Positions 27,810 to 36,237 are shown, counted from the stretch's first letter. The stretch is DNA of 64,000 nucleotides from Streptomyces seoulensis (GCF_004328625.1 NZ_CP032229.1:310001-374000); one strand, 5' to 3'. Numbers and translations are program-made. The notes: generated from the sequence alone by a model not told the origin.

Positions 27810-27925
27810 CGGCATCCGGACACGGGTCATAGAGGCGGGACACATGTGGCGCCACGCCATGTGCCGCCAGACCACGTGGCACCGCACCATGTGCCGCCAC
27901 ACCATGTGGCACCGCACCACGGATG
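27810..27925. repeat. Array of 15-bp-period CATGTG repeats (array D)
   Basis: The clearest array. Cores start at 27843, 27858, 27873, 27888, 27903 and 27918, exactly 15 apart, with unit CCGCACCATGTGCCG and alternating CCATGTGGCA forms. Two worn copies (CATAGA at 27828, CATCCG at 27813) continue the phase. It occupies the 335-base gap before the carboxypeptidase gene. The rest of that gap (27926-28088) shows no gene. Confidence 0.88.
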
Positions 27926-28088
27926 CCCGCCGGGCGCCAGGGCCGCCGGGATGTGCTCACAGCACACTCACAGCGGCCACCCGGAGAGCACCGCCACATG
28001 GCCCCCGAGTGTGGCATCCGGGTTGCTCGGGTCAGCCGTCCGGCGCGGGCAGCTCGCCGCACCTCGCCCACCTTCCTACGTTGATCAT

Positions 28089-29282
28089 ATGAGCACCGGA
28101 ATCTCACGTCGGGCGACCGTTTCCGTCTGTTCCCTGTGCATGGTGGGAGCGTTGGCCTTCGCGCCCTCGGCCGCCGCCACCGGCAGCGGCGGGGAACCCG
28201 CGCCGCCCGCCCCACGCGCGGCCGTCCCGCAACCGTCCCTGCTCTACGGCTCCGGCGTCCAGGTGCGCCCGCGCGCCGGTGCCCCCGAGACCCCGCAGGT
28301 CTCGGCGCTCTCCTGGCTGGTGGCCGACGCCGACAGCGGGGACGTGCTCGCCGCCGAGGGGGCGCACCGCAAGCTGCCGCCCGCGAGCACCCTGAAGACC
28401 CTGTTCGCCCTGACCGTCATGCCGACGCTGCCCGCGACCCAGCAGCACAAGGTGAGTTACCAGGAGCTCGCGGACGTCGGCGAGGGCAGCAGCCTGGTCG
28501 GTGTGGAGGAGGGCCACACCTATCAGGTGGCGGACCTGTGGCGCGGGGTGTTCCTCAGCTCCGGCAACGACGCCGTACACGTACTGGCGGCCCTGGACGG
28601 CGGTGTGGACACCACCGTCGTCAAGATGCAGAACAAGGCCCGCACACTGGGCGCGATGGACACCCATGTGATCTCCCCGGACGGCTACGACTCCCCCGGC
28701 CAGGTGTCCTCGGCGTTCGACCTGGCGGTGTTCGGCCGGGCCGGGCTGCGCAACCCCGACTTCGCCCGGTACTGCTCCACCGCGCACGCCGAGTTCCCCG
28801 GTGACGGCTGGCCGTTCGCCATCGAGAACACCAACCGGCTGCTGAGCGGCGAGGACGGCGTCGCCCCGTATCCCGGCATCATCGGGATCAAGAACGGCTA
28901 CACCAGCAACGCGGGCAACACCCTGGTCGCCGCCGCCCGCCGGGGCGGCCGCACCCTGGTCGTCACGGTGATGAACCCTCAGGAGGGCGGCGGGCTCGCG
29001 GTGTACGAGGAGGCGCGCCAGCTGCTGGACTGGGGCTTCGCCGCCGCCGGACGGGTGGACCCGGTGGGCTCGCTGGACGGCCTGCGCGCCACCCCGGAAC
29101 CCAAGCAGTCCGCGATCCCGGTCGCGGCCGCCACCTCCCCCGGCCCGGACGACGACACCGACTGGACGCGCACCGCGACCATCGCCGGCATCGTCGTCCT
29201 CGGCGCGGCCGGCGTCACCCTGGCCCTGCGCGGCAAGGGCGGCAAGGGCGGCAAGGACGGCGGGACCGGCACGAAAGCCTGA
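28089..29282 (+). CDS. D-alanyl-D-alanine carboxypeptidase (low-molecular-mass PBP)
   Basis: Exported penicillin-binding protein of 397 residues that trims the terminal D-Ala from peptidoglycan stem peptides. It has a signal peptide (SVCSLCMVGALAFAPSAAAT). The active-site tetrad is S100-T-L-K103. The second motif is S158-G-N160. The third is K268-N-G270 where most enzymes have KTG; KNG occurs in several actinobacterial and DacF-like members. A C-terminal membrane helix (TATIAGIVVLGAAGVTLALR) and a Lys/Gly-rich tail anchor it. ATG 28089 (MSTGISRRATVSV) is the natural start, although the frame runs back through the upstream repeat array to 27741. Confidence 0.92.
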   Translation: MSTGISRRATVSVCSLCMVGALAFAPSAAATGSGGEPAPPAPRAAVPQPSLLYGSGVQVRPRAGAPETPQVSALSWLVADADSGDVLAAEGAHRKLPPASTLKTLFALTVMPTLPATQQHKVSYQELADVGEGSSLVGVEEGHTYQVADLWRGVFLSSGNDAVHVLAALDGGVDTTVVKMQNKARTLGAMDTHVISPDGYDSPGQVSSAFDLAVFGRAGLRNPDFARYCSTAHAEFPGDGWPFAIENTNRLLSGEDGVAPYPGIIGIKNGYTSNAGNTLVAAARRGGRTLVVTVMNPQEGGGLAVYEEARQLLDWGFAAAGRVDPVGSLDGLRATPEPKQSAIPVAAATSPGPDDDTDWTRTATIAGIVVLGAAGVTLALRGKGGKGGKDGGTGTKA

Positions 29283-29300
29283 CCGGCGCCGACCGGCAGG

Positions 29301-30341
29301 TCAGGAAGCCTGGTCAAGCGCCGGAACCGTACGCACCGCTCCCACCGGCCGGCCGCCGCCCAGCAGGGGCGCGCCCGCGAAGTCGGCGAGGAGGGCGGGG
29401 TCGATCCCGGCGTGGACGAGGGCGGCCGCGGCGACGGGGACGCGGGCCCGGTCGGCGCCGTCCGCGATCTTCACGGCGACGGCGCGGCCGTCGGGCAGCG
29501 CGGCGACCTGGACGCCCTCGAAGCCGTCCTTGGTGAGCAGGCCGGGCACGGCCCGCATCAGCGCGGCCACGTCGCGGCGGACCCCGGAGGCCATCTCGGC
29601 GTGCTCGCGCATCGCGTCCGCGACGCGGGCCTCCGGCGTGCCGGGGGCGGCGGTGGTGATGCGGGCGAGGGCGCGGGCGAGTCCGTGCAGGGAGACGGCG
29701 AACAGGGGCGCGCCGCAGCCGTCGACGGTGACGTGCGCGATCCGCTGGCCGGTGAGGTCCTCGACGGTGTCGGCGACGGCCCGCTGGAGGGGGTGGGCCG
29801 GGTCGAGGTAGTCCTCAAGGGACCAGCCGTTGAGCTTCGCGGTCCACAGCATGGCGGCGTGCTTGCCAGAGCAGTTCTGCGCGAGCCGGGACGGACCCCG
29901 GCCCTCGCGGACCCAGAGGTCGCGGACGACGGGGTCGAACGGCATGTCGGGGGTGTTGCGCAGCTCGGCCTCGGTCAGTCCGGCGAGGTCCAGGATGCGC
30001 CGGGTGCCGTCGAGGTGGCGTTCCTCGCCGGAGTGGCTGGCGGCGGCCAGGGAGAGCAGGTCGCCGTCGAGCGGCAGCCCGGCGCGCAGCATGGCGACGG
30101 CCTGGAGGGGCTTGAGGGCGGAGCGCGGGTAGAAGGCGGCCTCGGTGTCGCCGAGCCGGAACCGCACCTCGCCGTCGGCGTCTAGGACGACGACCGAGCC
30201 GTGGTGGACGCCCTCGATCACGCCGCCGCGCACCAGGTGGACGACCGGGGTGTGGCCGGGTTCGCGCAGCTCGGGGGCGTCGAGAAGCGGGCGGGCCGGC
30301 GTCACTGCCTGCGTCGCGGGGTCGGAAATGGCACGGGTCAC
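29301..30341 (-). CDS. L-asparaginase II family protein (PF06089)
   Basis: Asparaginase of the Rhizobium etli AnsA type, unrelated to the E. coli enzymes, 346 residues. Family blocks are PVVHLVRGGVIEGVHHGSVV, AFYPRSALKPLQAVAML, SHSGEERHLDG, QNCSGKHAAML and TVDGCGAPLFAVSLHGLARA. The SALKP and SGKHA blocks hold the conserved Ser/Lys of the active site in this serine-hydrolase-like family. It starts at GTG 30341 with AGGAG nine bases upstream and overlaps the stop of the GntR gene by four bases (GTGA). Thus it is coupled to and probably regulated by that protein. It is cytoplasmic and releases ammonia and aspartate. Confidence 0.9.
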   Translation of the reverse strand: MTRAISDPATQAVTPARPLLDAPELREPGHTPVVHLVRGGVIEGVHHGSVVVLDADGEVRFRLGDTEAAFYPRSALKPLQAVAMLRAGLPLDGDLLSLAAASHSGEERHLDGTRRILDLAGLTEAELRNTPDMPFDPVVRDLWVREGRGPSRLAQNCSGKHAAMLWTAKLNGWSLEDYLDPAHPLQRAVADTVEDLTGQRIAHVTVDGCGAPLFAVSLHGLARALARITTAAPGTPEARVADAMREHAEMASGVRRDVAALMRAVPGLLTKDGFEGVQVAALPDGRAVAVKIADGADRARVPVAAAALVHAGIDPALLADFAGAPLLGGGRPVGAVRTVPALDQAS

Positions 30342-31096
30342 GCGTCGGCTCCTGTGGTCTCGGGACCGCCCGGGACGGGCTGCGCCGGGGGTGTGGCGGT
30401 GCCCTGGGGGCGGACGATTCGGGTGAGGGTCGTGGCGACCCGGTCGAGATGGTGGGTCATCGCGGCGGTGGCGTCGTCCTCGGAGCCCGCGGCGAGCGCG
30501 TCGAGGAGGGCGCGGTGCTCGCGGTCGGACTGCTCGCGGCGGCCGCCCAGTTCGGTGAGGAAGGCCGACTGGCGGGCGAGGGCGTCGCGGATCTCCTCGA
30601 TCACCTTGCGGAAGACCGGGTTGCGGGCGGCCTCCGCGACGGCGAGGTGGAAGAGGGTGTCCATGGCGACCCAGGCGGCGGTGTCCGTCTCCCGCTCCAT
30701 GCGGTCCAGGAGCCGGGTCAGCCGGTCCAGGTCCTCCGGGGTGCGGCGCCGGGCGGCGTACCCGGCGACCGGGACCTCGACGTGCCGGCGTACCTCCAGG
30801 AGGTCGCTCGCCGCGTAGTCGCCGAAGGTCGGGTCCTGCACGGCGTCGGCGACGACGAACGTGCCCTTGCCGGTACGGGAGACCGTGAGCCCCATCGTGT
30901 GCAGGGCGCGCAGGGCCTCGCGGACGACGGGCCGGGACACCTCCAGGGTGCGGCACAGCTCGGCCTCGGAGGGCAGCTTGTCGCCGATCGCGTACTCGCC
31001 GCGTTCGATGGTGTCGCGGAGGTGGCCCAGGACCGCCTCCAGCGCGCTGACGCGTCGGGGGACGGGACCACCTGTCCGGCTGTCTGACAGGTTCAC
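30338..31096 (-). CDS. GntR family regulator, FadR subfamily
   Basis: Regulator of 252 residues. An N-terminal winged helix (GHLRDTIERGEYAIGDKLPS and CRTLEVSRPVVREALRALHT) is joined to a FadR-type helical ligand domain (FCD) with a metal-site pattern of histidines (FHLAVAEAARNP, HRALLDALAAG, MTHHLDRVATTL). The predicted start is GTG 31096. No ribosome site precedes it, but TTGACA (31127-31132) and CACGAT (31103-31108), 18 bases apart, put the transcription start at the GTG itself, so the mRNA is probably leaderless. It overlaps and presumably controls the asparaginase gene. Confidence 0.88.
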   Translation of the reverse strand: MNLSDSRTGGPVPRRVSALEAVLGHLRDTIERGEYAIGDKLPSEAELCRTLEVSRPVVREALRALHTMGLTVSRTGKGTFVVADAVQDPTFGDYAASDLLEVRRHVEVPVAGYAARRRTPEDLDRLTRLLDRMERETDTAAWVAMDTLFHLAVAEAARNPVFRKVIEEIRDALARQSAFLTELGGRREQSDREHRALLDALAAGSEDDATAAMTHHLDRVATTLTRIVRPQGTATPPAQPVPGGPETTGADA

Positions 31097-31132
31097 CGGC
31101 CGATCGTGCGGTCTGAGGGCAGAACCTGTCAA
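31080..31132 (-). promoter_or_regulatory. Leaderless promoter and operator-like palindrome of gntR-asparaginase operon
   Basis: Minus-strand -35 TTGACA (31127-31132) and -10 CACGAT (31103-31108) are separated by 18 bases; the GTG start is six bases past the -10. An 11-base palindrome CTGTCTGACAG (31080-31090) falls inside the first codons and could be an autoregulatory GntR site. Confidence 0.55.
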
Positions 31133-31154
31133 GGCGTGACGATCCGGCACACGA

Positions 31155-31199
31155 AAGGGGGTGCGGACGCCCGGCGTGTCCGGACATCCGCACCCCCTT
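31155..31199 (-). terminator. Terminator of uppP
   Basis: Perfect 13-bp stem (AAGGGGGTGCGGA) with a 19-base loop that may fold further, 16 bases past the uppP stop. Confidence 0.7.
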
Positions 31200-31214
31200 C
31201 GGCGCGCGCTCGTC

Positions 31215-32051
31215 TCAGGTGCTGAGCGTGCCGGTGGCCAGCAGGCCGATCAGCGCCACGCCGACGACGATCCGGTAGATCACGAAGGCGTTGAACGAGT
31301 GCTTGGCGACGAACTTCAGCAGCCAGGCGATGGAGGCGTAGGCGACGACGAAGGAGACGATGGTGCCGACCGCCAGCGGGGCGGCGCTCACACCGGCGCC
31401 GAGGGCGTCCTTCAGCTCGTAGACACCGGCGCCGGTGAGGGCCGGGATGCCGAGGAAGAAGGAGAGGCGGGTGGCGGCGACCCGGTCGAGGTCGAGGATG
31501 AGCGCCGTGGACATGGTGGCGCCGGAGCGGGAGAAGCCGGGGAAGAGCAGCGCGAGGATCTGCGAGGAGCCGACCAGCATGGCGTCCTTGAACGAGGTGT
31601 CGTCCTCGCCGCGCTTGTGCCGGCCCATCTGGTCGGCGGCCCACATGACGCCGGAGCCCACGATCAGCGAGCCGGCCACCACCCAGAGGGAGGCGAGCGG
31701 GCCGTCGATCAGCGGCTTGGCGGCAAGTCCGACGACGACGATCGGGACCGTGGCCGCGATCACCCACCAGGCGAACTTGTAGTCGTGGCGGTAGCGCTCC
31801 TCGGGGTGGAACAGACCACGGAACCAGGCGCTGACGATCCGCTTGATGTCCTTGAAGAAGTACACGAGCACGGCCGCGATGGCGCCGACCTGGATCACCG
31901 CGGAGAACCCGACCACGGACTTGTCGTCCACCGGGATGTTCATGAGCCCCTCGGCGATCTTCAGGTGGCCGGTGGAGGACACCGGGAGGAACTCGGTCAC
32001 CCCCTCCACTACTCCGAGGACGACGGCCTGACCGACAGAGATGGCACTCAT
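31215..32051 (-). CDS. uppP: Undecaprenyl-diphosphate phosphatase UppP
   Basis: Integral membrane enzyme of 278 residues that recycles the lipid carrier for cell-wall synthesis by dephosphorylating undecaprenyl diphosphate. It gives low-level bacitracin tolerance. Motif 1 is EGVTEFLPVSSTGH near the N-terminus and motif 2 is PGFSRSGATMS, which together hold the catalytic Glu, Ser and Arg residues. Eight hydrophobic segments are visible. ATG 32051 (MSAISVGQAVVLG) is the standard start. It is monocistronic with its own terminator. Confidence 0.95.
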   Translation of the reverse strand: MSAISVGQAVVLGVVEGVTEFLPVSSTGHLKIAEGLMNIPVDDKSVVGFSAVIQVGAIAAVLVYFFKDIKRIVSAWFRGLFHPEERYRHDYKFAWWVIAATVPIVVVGLAAKPLIDGPLASLWVVAGSLIVGSGVMWAADQMGRHKRGEDDTSFKDAMLVGSSQILALLFPGFSRSGATMSTALILDLDRVAATRLSFFLGIPALTGAGVYELKDALGAGVSAAPLAVGTIVSFVVAYASIAWLLKFVAKHSFNAFVIYRIVVGVALIGLLATGTLST

Positions 32052-32275
32052 GGATTCCAGTTCTGGGGAGAGGGGGGTCGACGGCGGTGCGGGCACGTCC
32101 GAGCGCGCCCGTACGGCACCGGCGCGGACCGCTCCGGAGCGGTGCACGCGCGTACGGCAGCGTAGAGGCACCGGGGGTGTGGGACGGAACGCGGCCACGC
32201 GCGCTCCGGGCGGAACCCGGCTCCCTCACAACGACTTCTTACCGTCGGCGCCCGTATTGTCCCGGGAAGTGAGGG

Positions 32276-32560
32276 TCACCAGTTCTTCTCGAACAGCTGG
32301 GCCACCTCGGCGATACGGGCCTCGTCCCGGCGGTAGTAGGTACGCAGCAGCCGGCGCCGGGTGCGCAGCAGGCCGAGACGGGTGAGGAAGTCGAGGTGGG
32401 CGACGGCCGTACGGCGGGGCACCCCGAGCTTGGCGGCGACGGCGCGCGGGGTGACGCCGGTGCCGAGGGGGTCGAGGCTCCCCGGGGGGAAATGGGCGGG
32501 TGGGTCCTTCAGCCAGTCCAGCAGGGTCTGCCGTATGCGGCCCGAGGGAGTGTTCCGCAT
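32276..32560 (-). CDS. Small winged-helix transcriptional regulator
   Basis: 94 residues, essentially one winged helix: RQTLLDWLKDPPAHFP, then VTPRAVAAKLGVPRRTAVAH (recognition helix) and the wing LLRTRRRLLRTYYRRDEARI. The size and layout resemble ArsR-like or DUF-type HTH regulators found alone in Streptomyces. No metal-binding cysteines, so not a metal sensor. A purine-rich GGGAGGGGG run precedes ATG 32560. Target unknown. Confidence 0.72.
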   Translation of the reverse strand: MRNTPSGRIRQTLLDWLKDPPAHFPPGSLDPLGTGVTPRAVAAKLGVPRRTAVAHLDFLTRLGLLRTRRRLLRTYYRRDEARIAEVAQLFEKNW

Positions 32561-32748
32561 CGTCGTGCCCCCTCCCCCGCCCTGGGCTGTCCGTGTCCCG
32601 TGGTCCCACTGTGACTCAGGCGGCGAGGGCGCGTCCGGCTCTCGGGGCGGGTTGTCCGGTACCGGGCGGCGGGCCCGGCGGGGTCACGGGCGGGCGGGGT
32701 GAGGCAGCGGGGCCGGGGTCGCCCGTACGGCGGCTTGCGTCCGCACTA

Positions 32749-32762
32749 GTTGCACAGTCAAC
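32749..32762. promoter_or_regulatory. Inverted repeat upstream of MarR gene
   Basis: GTTGCACAGTCAAC has GTTG/CAAC arms with a 6-base spacer, 31 bases before the MarR start at 32793. It is preceded by ACTAG, so it shares ACTAGTTGCA with the fadH palindrome. Probable autoregulatory site. Confidence 0.4.
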
Positions 32763-32792
32763 GATTGGCTGGAACGGTGCTACCGTGCGGGT

Positions 32793-33194
32793 ATGGCAGT
32801 GAAGACGGGCGAGGGTGCCCGGCTCGAAGAACGTTGGCGGGACATCCTCGCGGTGCACGCGCGCACCATGTGCGAGATAGACCGTGCCCTGCACCCGCAC
32901 GGGCTGGGCGCCAGCGACTTCGAGGTGCTGGACATCCTGTCCGCGGAGACGCCCGCCGAGGGCGACCACTGCCGGGTGCAGAACCTGGTCGGCCGGGTCC
33001 ACCTCAGCCAGTCCGCGCTCTCGCGGCTGATCGGACGGCTGGAGAAGGAGGGGCTGGTCGAGCGCACGGTGTGCGCGGAGGACCGGCGCGGGGTGTGGGT
33101 CGGCCTCACCCGCCGGGGCCGCGAGCTGCACGCGGAGGTGCTGCCGCTGCAGCGCGGGGTGCTGGAGCGGATGCTGACGGAGTCCTCGGACTGA
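32793..33194 (+). CDS. MarR family transcriptional regulator
   Basis: 133 residues. MarR fold: helices ERWRDILAVHARTMCEIDRA, a recognition helix VHLSQSALSRLIGRLEKEGL and the wing CAEDRRGVWVGLTRRGRELH, in which the DRR wing tip is conserved. It stands alone, with a repeat array directly behind its stop and no divergent target gene, so its regulon is not evident. An imperfect inverted repeat in its promoter suggests autoregulation. Confidence 0.9.
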   Translation: MAVKTGEGARLEERWRDILAVHARTMCEIDRALHPHGLGASDFEVLDILSAETPAEGDHCRVQNLVGRVHLSQSALSRLIGRLEKEGLVERTVCAEDRRGVWVGLTRRGRELHAEVLPLQRGVLERMLTESSD

Positions 33195-33202
33195 CGTCCG
33201 GC

Positions 33203-33304
33203 TCACATATGGGCGCTGAGCACACATGCGCGGCCCACATGTGCGCTGCCCACCTGTACGCGGCCCATATGTGCGTCGCCCACATTGGTGCACCACACAC
33301 AGCC
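33203..33304. repeat. Array of 15-bp-period CATGTG/CATATG repeats (array E)
   Basis: Units like GCCCACATGTGCGCT. Cores at 33206, 33225, 33238, 33253, 33268, 33283 and 33298; the last five are exactly 15 apart. The array fills the gap between the MarR stop and the terminator of the SseB-like gene. Confidence 0.82.
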
Positions 33305-33328
33305 TCGCGACACACACCCGGACACACC

Positions 33329-33366
33329 CGTATGGCGAAGCCGCACACGTGCGACTCCGCCATACG
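33329..33366 (-). terminator. Terminator of SseB-like gene
   Basis: A 9-bp stem CGTATGGCG/CGCCATACG encloses a partly paired loop. It lies ten bases past the stop of the minus-strand gene at 33376. Confidence 0.6.
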
Positions 33367-33375
33367 TCAGCCGGT

Positions 33376-33780
33376 TCAGCGCGCCAGCAGTGAGCGCACG
33401 CCCTGCGAGGTCAGTGTCAGTCCGTGCTCGGAGCTGCCGTCGATGGTGAGCGACAGTTCCTCCTCGGGCCACTGGGAGGCGAGGGCGCCGAGCTGGATGA
33501 GGCGGTAGCGGGAGACGGAGGGCAGCAGCCCGGCCATCTCCAGTTCCGAGGTGAAGACGGGTACCACCTGTTCACCGCCGGGCTGCTCGAGCACCGGCAG
33601 GGCGACCATGGTGGAGTCGGCGCCCTCCGCGTCCACGGCCTCGTCGGGCATCGGGACGAGCACATCACTGTGCGCGAGGGTTTCGAGGGCGGCCTGGTCG
33701 TCGGTGTTGACGGCCAGCACGTCCAGCGCCTGCTGGGCGGGCGTCGGCGTCGGAAGGTCGTCGTGTGCGGGTGTCTCCAT
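33376..33780 (-). CDS. SseB family protein
   Basis: Soluble protein of 134 residues. The pattern of an N-terminal helix with AALETLAHSDVLVPMP, then VALPVLEQPGGEQVVPVFTS followed by a Pro/Ser-poor helix (ALASQWPEEELSLTIDGSS), matches the SseB N-terminal domain seen in many short actinobacterial proteins. Molecular function unknown; type III secretion is not implied by the name. It is flanked by a terminator and a repeat array at its 3' end. Confidence 0.7.
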   Translation of the reverse strand: METPAHDDLPTPTPAQQALDVLAVNTDDQAALETLAHSDVLVPMPDEAVDAEGADSTMVALPVLEQPGGEQVVPVFTSELEMAGLLPSVSRYRLIQLGALASQWPEEELSLTIDGSSEHGLTLTSQGVRSLLAR

Positions 33781-33940
33781 GGCACATCCCCAGGTAGTGC
33801 GGTCGTACGGGCTCACGCTGGGCCGGGGCCCGAGCGCGCTCCCGGCCGCGTACCCATCCGGACCCGGACCATGCGCACGGGTTCCGGCAGGCCGGAGCCC
33901 TTCACCGGCGCTTCACCCGATCGGGCGACGGACGGTCGCG

Positions 33941-34014
33941 CCCCCTCAAGGACCGGTCCCCTCAAGGCGCCGCCCCCTCAAGGACCGGCCCCCTCAGCAC
34001 CCGCTCCCTCAGGC
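33941..34014. repeat. Tandem 16-bp repeat next to the isochorismatase gene
   Basis: Five copies of a unit like CCCCTCAAGGACCGGT. CCTCAAGG or CCTCAG cores begin at 33944, 33960, 33976, 33992 and 34007. The last unit includes the stop codon of the gene at 34009. This family is different from the 15-bp CATGTG arrays. Confidence 0.75.
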
Positions 34015-34566
34015 GCCGCCCTCGCCCAGCAGCTCGCCCACCGTGGTGACACGGACCAGGGGCCGGTACAGGTCCAGCACATGCAGCGCCTCGGCCTGCG
34101 CCTCGTCGTCCACGCCCGCGCACGCGTCCGCGACGACCACCACCTCGGTGCCCGCGTCGGCGGCGGCCAGCGCGGTGGCGAGGACGCAGCACTCGGTGCT
34201 GACCCCGGCGAGGACCAGCCGCGAACCGGGAGCGAGCCGGGCGGCCAGCTCCGGGCTCCACTTGCCGAAGGTCTCCGCGTCCAAGACCGGAGCGCCGAGG
34301 CCGGCGAACTCCGGCGTCAGCCGCCACAGTTCCGCGTCCGGCGGCTGAAGGGCGAACGGCCACCGCGCGTAGTAGGCGCGCCAAACCCCGGCGGGCCGGG
34401 CGGGGGCGACGAACCGGGTGAACACCACCCGCCCCCCGAACGCGGGCAGCAGCCGCGCGACCCCAGCAGCGGCCTCGGCGTAGCGCGGGGTGGCCCATGG
34501 ACTGCCCGGGTCGGCGAAGACGCGCTGCATGTCGATGACGGCGAGCAGTCCCGGCACCGGCCTCAC
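34009..34566 (-). CDS. Isochorismatase-like cysteine hydrolase
   Basis: 185 residues. Catalytic triad pattern of the family: Asp in LLAVIDMQRVF, Lys in ETFGKWSPELA, and Cys in LVLAGVSTECCVLATALAAA. Such enzymes hydrolyse amides or ureides such as N-carbamoyl compounds or nicotinamide. It starts at GTG 34566, overlapping the stop of the NCS1 permease gene by four bases. A joint role in uptake and hydrolysis of a pyrimidine, hydantoin or allantoin-like compound is therefore likely, by inference. The gene ends within a 16-bp tandem repeat. Confidence 0.85.
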   Translation of the reverse strand: MRPVPGLLAVIDMQRVFADPGSPWATPRYAEAAAGVARLLPAFGGRVVFTRFVAPARPAGVWRAYYARWPFALQPPDAELWRLTPEFAGLGAPVLDAETFGKWSPELAARLAPGSRLVLAGVSTECCVLATALAAADAGTEVVVVADACAGVDDEAQAEALHVLDLYRPLVRVTTVGELLGEGGA

Positions 34567-36068
34567 GCCCCGTACATCCCCGGAGCCGGGGCCGGGCTCG
34601 GCGGGAGTGCCTCCTGCTGCCGGACCCGGTTCCGGCCCAGCGGCAGGGTGCCGAGGAAGGCGAGGGCGAGGGCCACGAGGACACCGAGGTTGGCGGAGGC
34701 CCACTGGCCGGACCGGCCGCCGAGGCCGAGCGGGCCGAGGAGGTAGCCCTGCCAGTCCAGCCAGCCCGCTGCGGTGTTGGTGACCAGCCCCCAGCCGATC
34801 AGGGTGGCGCCGACGGTGAGGACGATCGGCAGGACGCGGGCGTCGCCGTAGCGGCCGTCCGGGCGGAACAGGTCGCCCTCGTCGTAGTCGCGGCGGCGCA
34901 GGGCGAGGTCGGCGAGCATCACCCCGCACCAGGCGGCGATGGGGACGCCGAGGGTGGTGAGGAAGCCCATGAACTCACCCAGGAAGGCCCCGCCGAAGAA
35001 CACGATGTACAGGGAGCCGGCGATCATCAGGACGCCGTCGACGAGGGCGGCCAGATAGCGGGGCACGTGCAGTCCGGCGGAGAGCAGGGCGAGGCCGGAG
35101 GAGTAGATGTCCAGCACCGCGCCGCCGACCAGCCCGAGCACCGCGACCAGGGCGAAGGGGACGAGGAACCACGTCGGCAGGATGATGGTCAGCGCGCCGA
35201 TGGGGTCGGCGGCGATGGCGTGGCTCAGCTCGTCGGAGGACCCGGCGAGCAGCAGCCCGAAGACCAGCAGGAGCAGCGGGGCGGCGGAGGCGCCGAGGGT
35301 GGTCCAGCCGATGACGCCCCGGCTGGAGGAGGAGTGCGGGAGGTAGCGGGAGTAGTCGGCGGCGGCGTTGACCCAGCCGAGCCCGAAGCCGGTCATCATG
35401 AACACCAGCGCGCCGATGAACTGCTGGGGCGAGCCGGCCGGGATGGCGCTGACGGTCGGCCAGTGGACGTGGTCGGCGACGAGGCCGACGTAGACCAGGG
35501 TGAGCACGCCGGTGATGACGGTGATCACGGTCTGGAGGCGCATGATCAGGTCGAAGCCCATGACGCCGCCGACCACGGTGAGCGCGGCGACGACGAGGAG
35601 GGCGACGGCCTTGGTCTCGGTGCCGCCGCCCCAGCCGAGGCGGCTGAAGACGGTGGCGGTGGCGAGGGTGGCGAGCGAGGCGAGTACGGTTTCCCAGCCG
35701 ACCGTGAGTATCCAGGAGACGACGGACGGCAGGCGGTTGCCGCGTACTCCGTAGGCGGCGCGGCTGAGCACCATGGTGGGGGCGGAGCCGCGCTTGCCGG
35801 CGACGGCGATGAGGCCGCACAGCAGGAACGAGGCGACGATGCCGAGGACTCCGGCTGCGAGGGCCTGCCAGAAGGAGATGCCGAAGCCGAGGGCGAAGGC
35901 GCCGTAGCTGAGGCCGAGGACGCTGACGTTGGCGCCGAACCAGGGCCAGAAGAGGGTGCGCGGGGTGCCCTTGCGGTCCGCGTCCCCGATGACGTCGAGG
36001 CCGTGGGTCTCCAGTTGGATCTGGCGGCCGTCGGCTCCGCTGTCGTGGGGGTGCTGCGGCTGCGTCAT
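34563..36068 (-). CDS. NCS1 family nucleobase/cytosine permease
   Basis: Transporter of 501 residues with about 12 membrane helices. The N-terminal signature TLFWPWFGANVSVLGLSYGA and the later WVNAAADYSRYLP are hallmarks of nucleobase:cation symporter-1 proteins (CodB, PucI, Mhp1). The ADYSRY segment forms part of the substrate site. The GTGA overlap with the cysteine-hydrolase gene indicates an uptake and catabolism pair. The substrate is not fixed by sequence; cytosine, allantoin and hydantoins are candidates. Confidence 0.92.
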   Translation of the reverse strand: MTQPQHPHDSGADGRQIQLETHGLDVIGDADRKGTPRTLFWPWFGANVSVLGLSYGAFALGFGISFWQALAAGVLGIVASFLLCGLIAVAGKRGSAPTMVLSRAAYGVRGNRLPSVVSWILTVGWETVLASLATLATATVFSRLGWGGGTETKAVALLVVAALTVVGGVMGFDLIMRLQTVITVITGVLTLVYVGLVADHVHWPTVSAIPAGSPQQFIGALVFMMTGFGLGWVNAAADYSRYLPHSSSSRGVIGWTTLGASAAPLLLLVFGLLLAGSSDELSHAIAADPIGALTIILPTWFLVPFALVAVLGLVGGAVLDIYSSGLALLSAGLHVPRYLAALVDGVLMIAGSLYIVFFGGAFLGEFMGFLTTLGVPIAAWCGVMLADLALRRRDYDEGDLFRPDGRYGDARVLPIVLTVGATLIGWGLVTNTAAGWLDWQGYLLGPLGLGGRSGQWASANLGVLVALALAFLGTLPLGRNRVRQQEALPPSPAPAPGMYGA

Positions 36069-36218
36069 CGGCGACCTACCTGTCCTGACGTGTCGCGTCC
36101 AAGCTAGGCGGGCAGGTGGAGGGGCGCAAGGAACGACCCGGCGTCAGCCGGTGGGCCCGGCCGGGACGTTCGGACGGGACGTTCGGACGGGAGGGCCTTG
36201 GCACCCTCCCGAATGACA

Positions 36219-36237
36219 TCAGGTTAGGCTACCCTAA
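36219..36237 (+). promoter_or_regulatory. Iron box (DmdR/IdeR operator) of the heme oxygenase gene
   Basis: TCAGGTTAGGCTACCCTAA matches the 19-bp actinobacterial iron box (TTAGGTTAGGCTAACCTAA) at 17 of 19 positions by direct comparison. It is about 80 bases before the heme oxygenase start, so iron-DmdR repression is expected. Confidence 0.88.

Noticed and set aside
25525..28092. 855-codon plus-strand frame over the methyltransferase and hydrolase genes
   Set aside because: It is a shadow frame across three recognisable minus-strand genes, with low-complexity sequence and no domain.
33106..33363. Minus-strand frame with repeated WAAHM-type peptides in array E
   Set aside because: The repeats come from the 15-bp DNA units; there is no ribosome site or coding bias outside the array.
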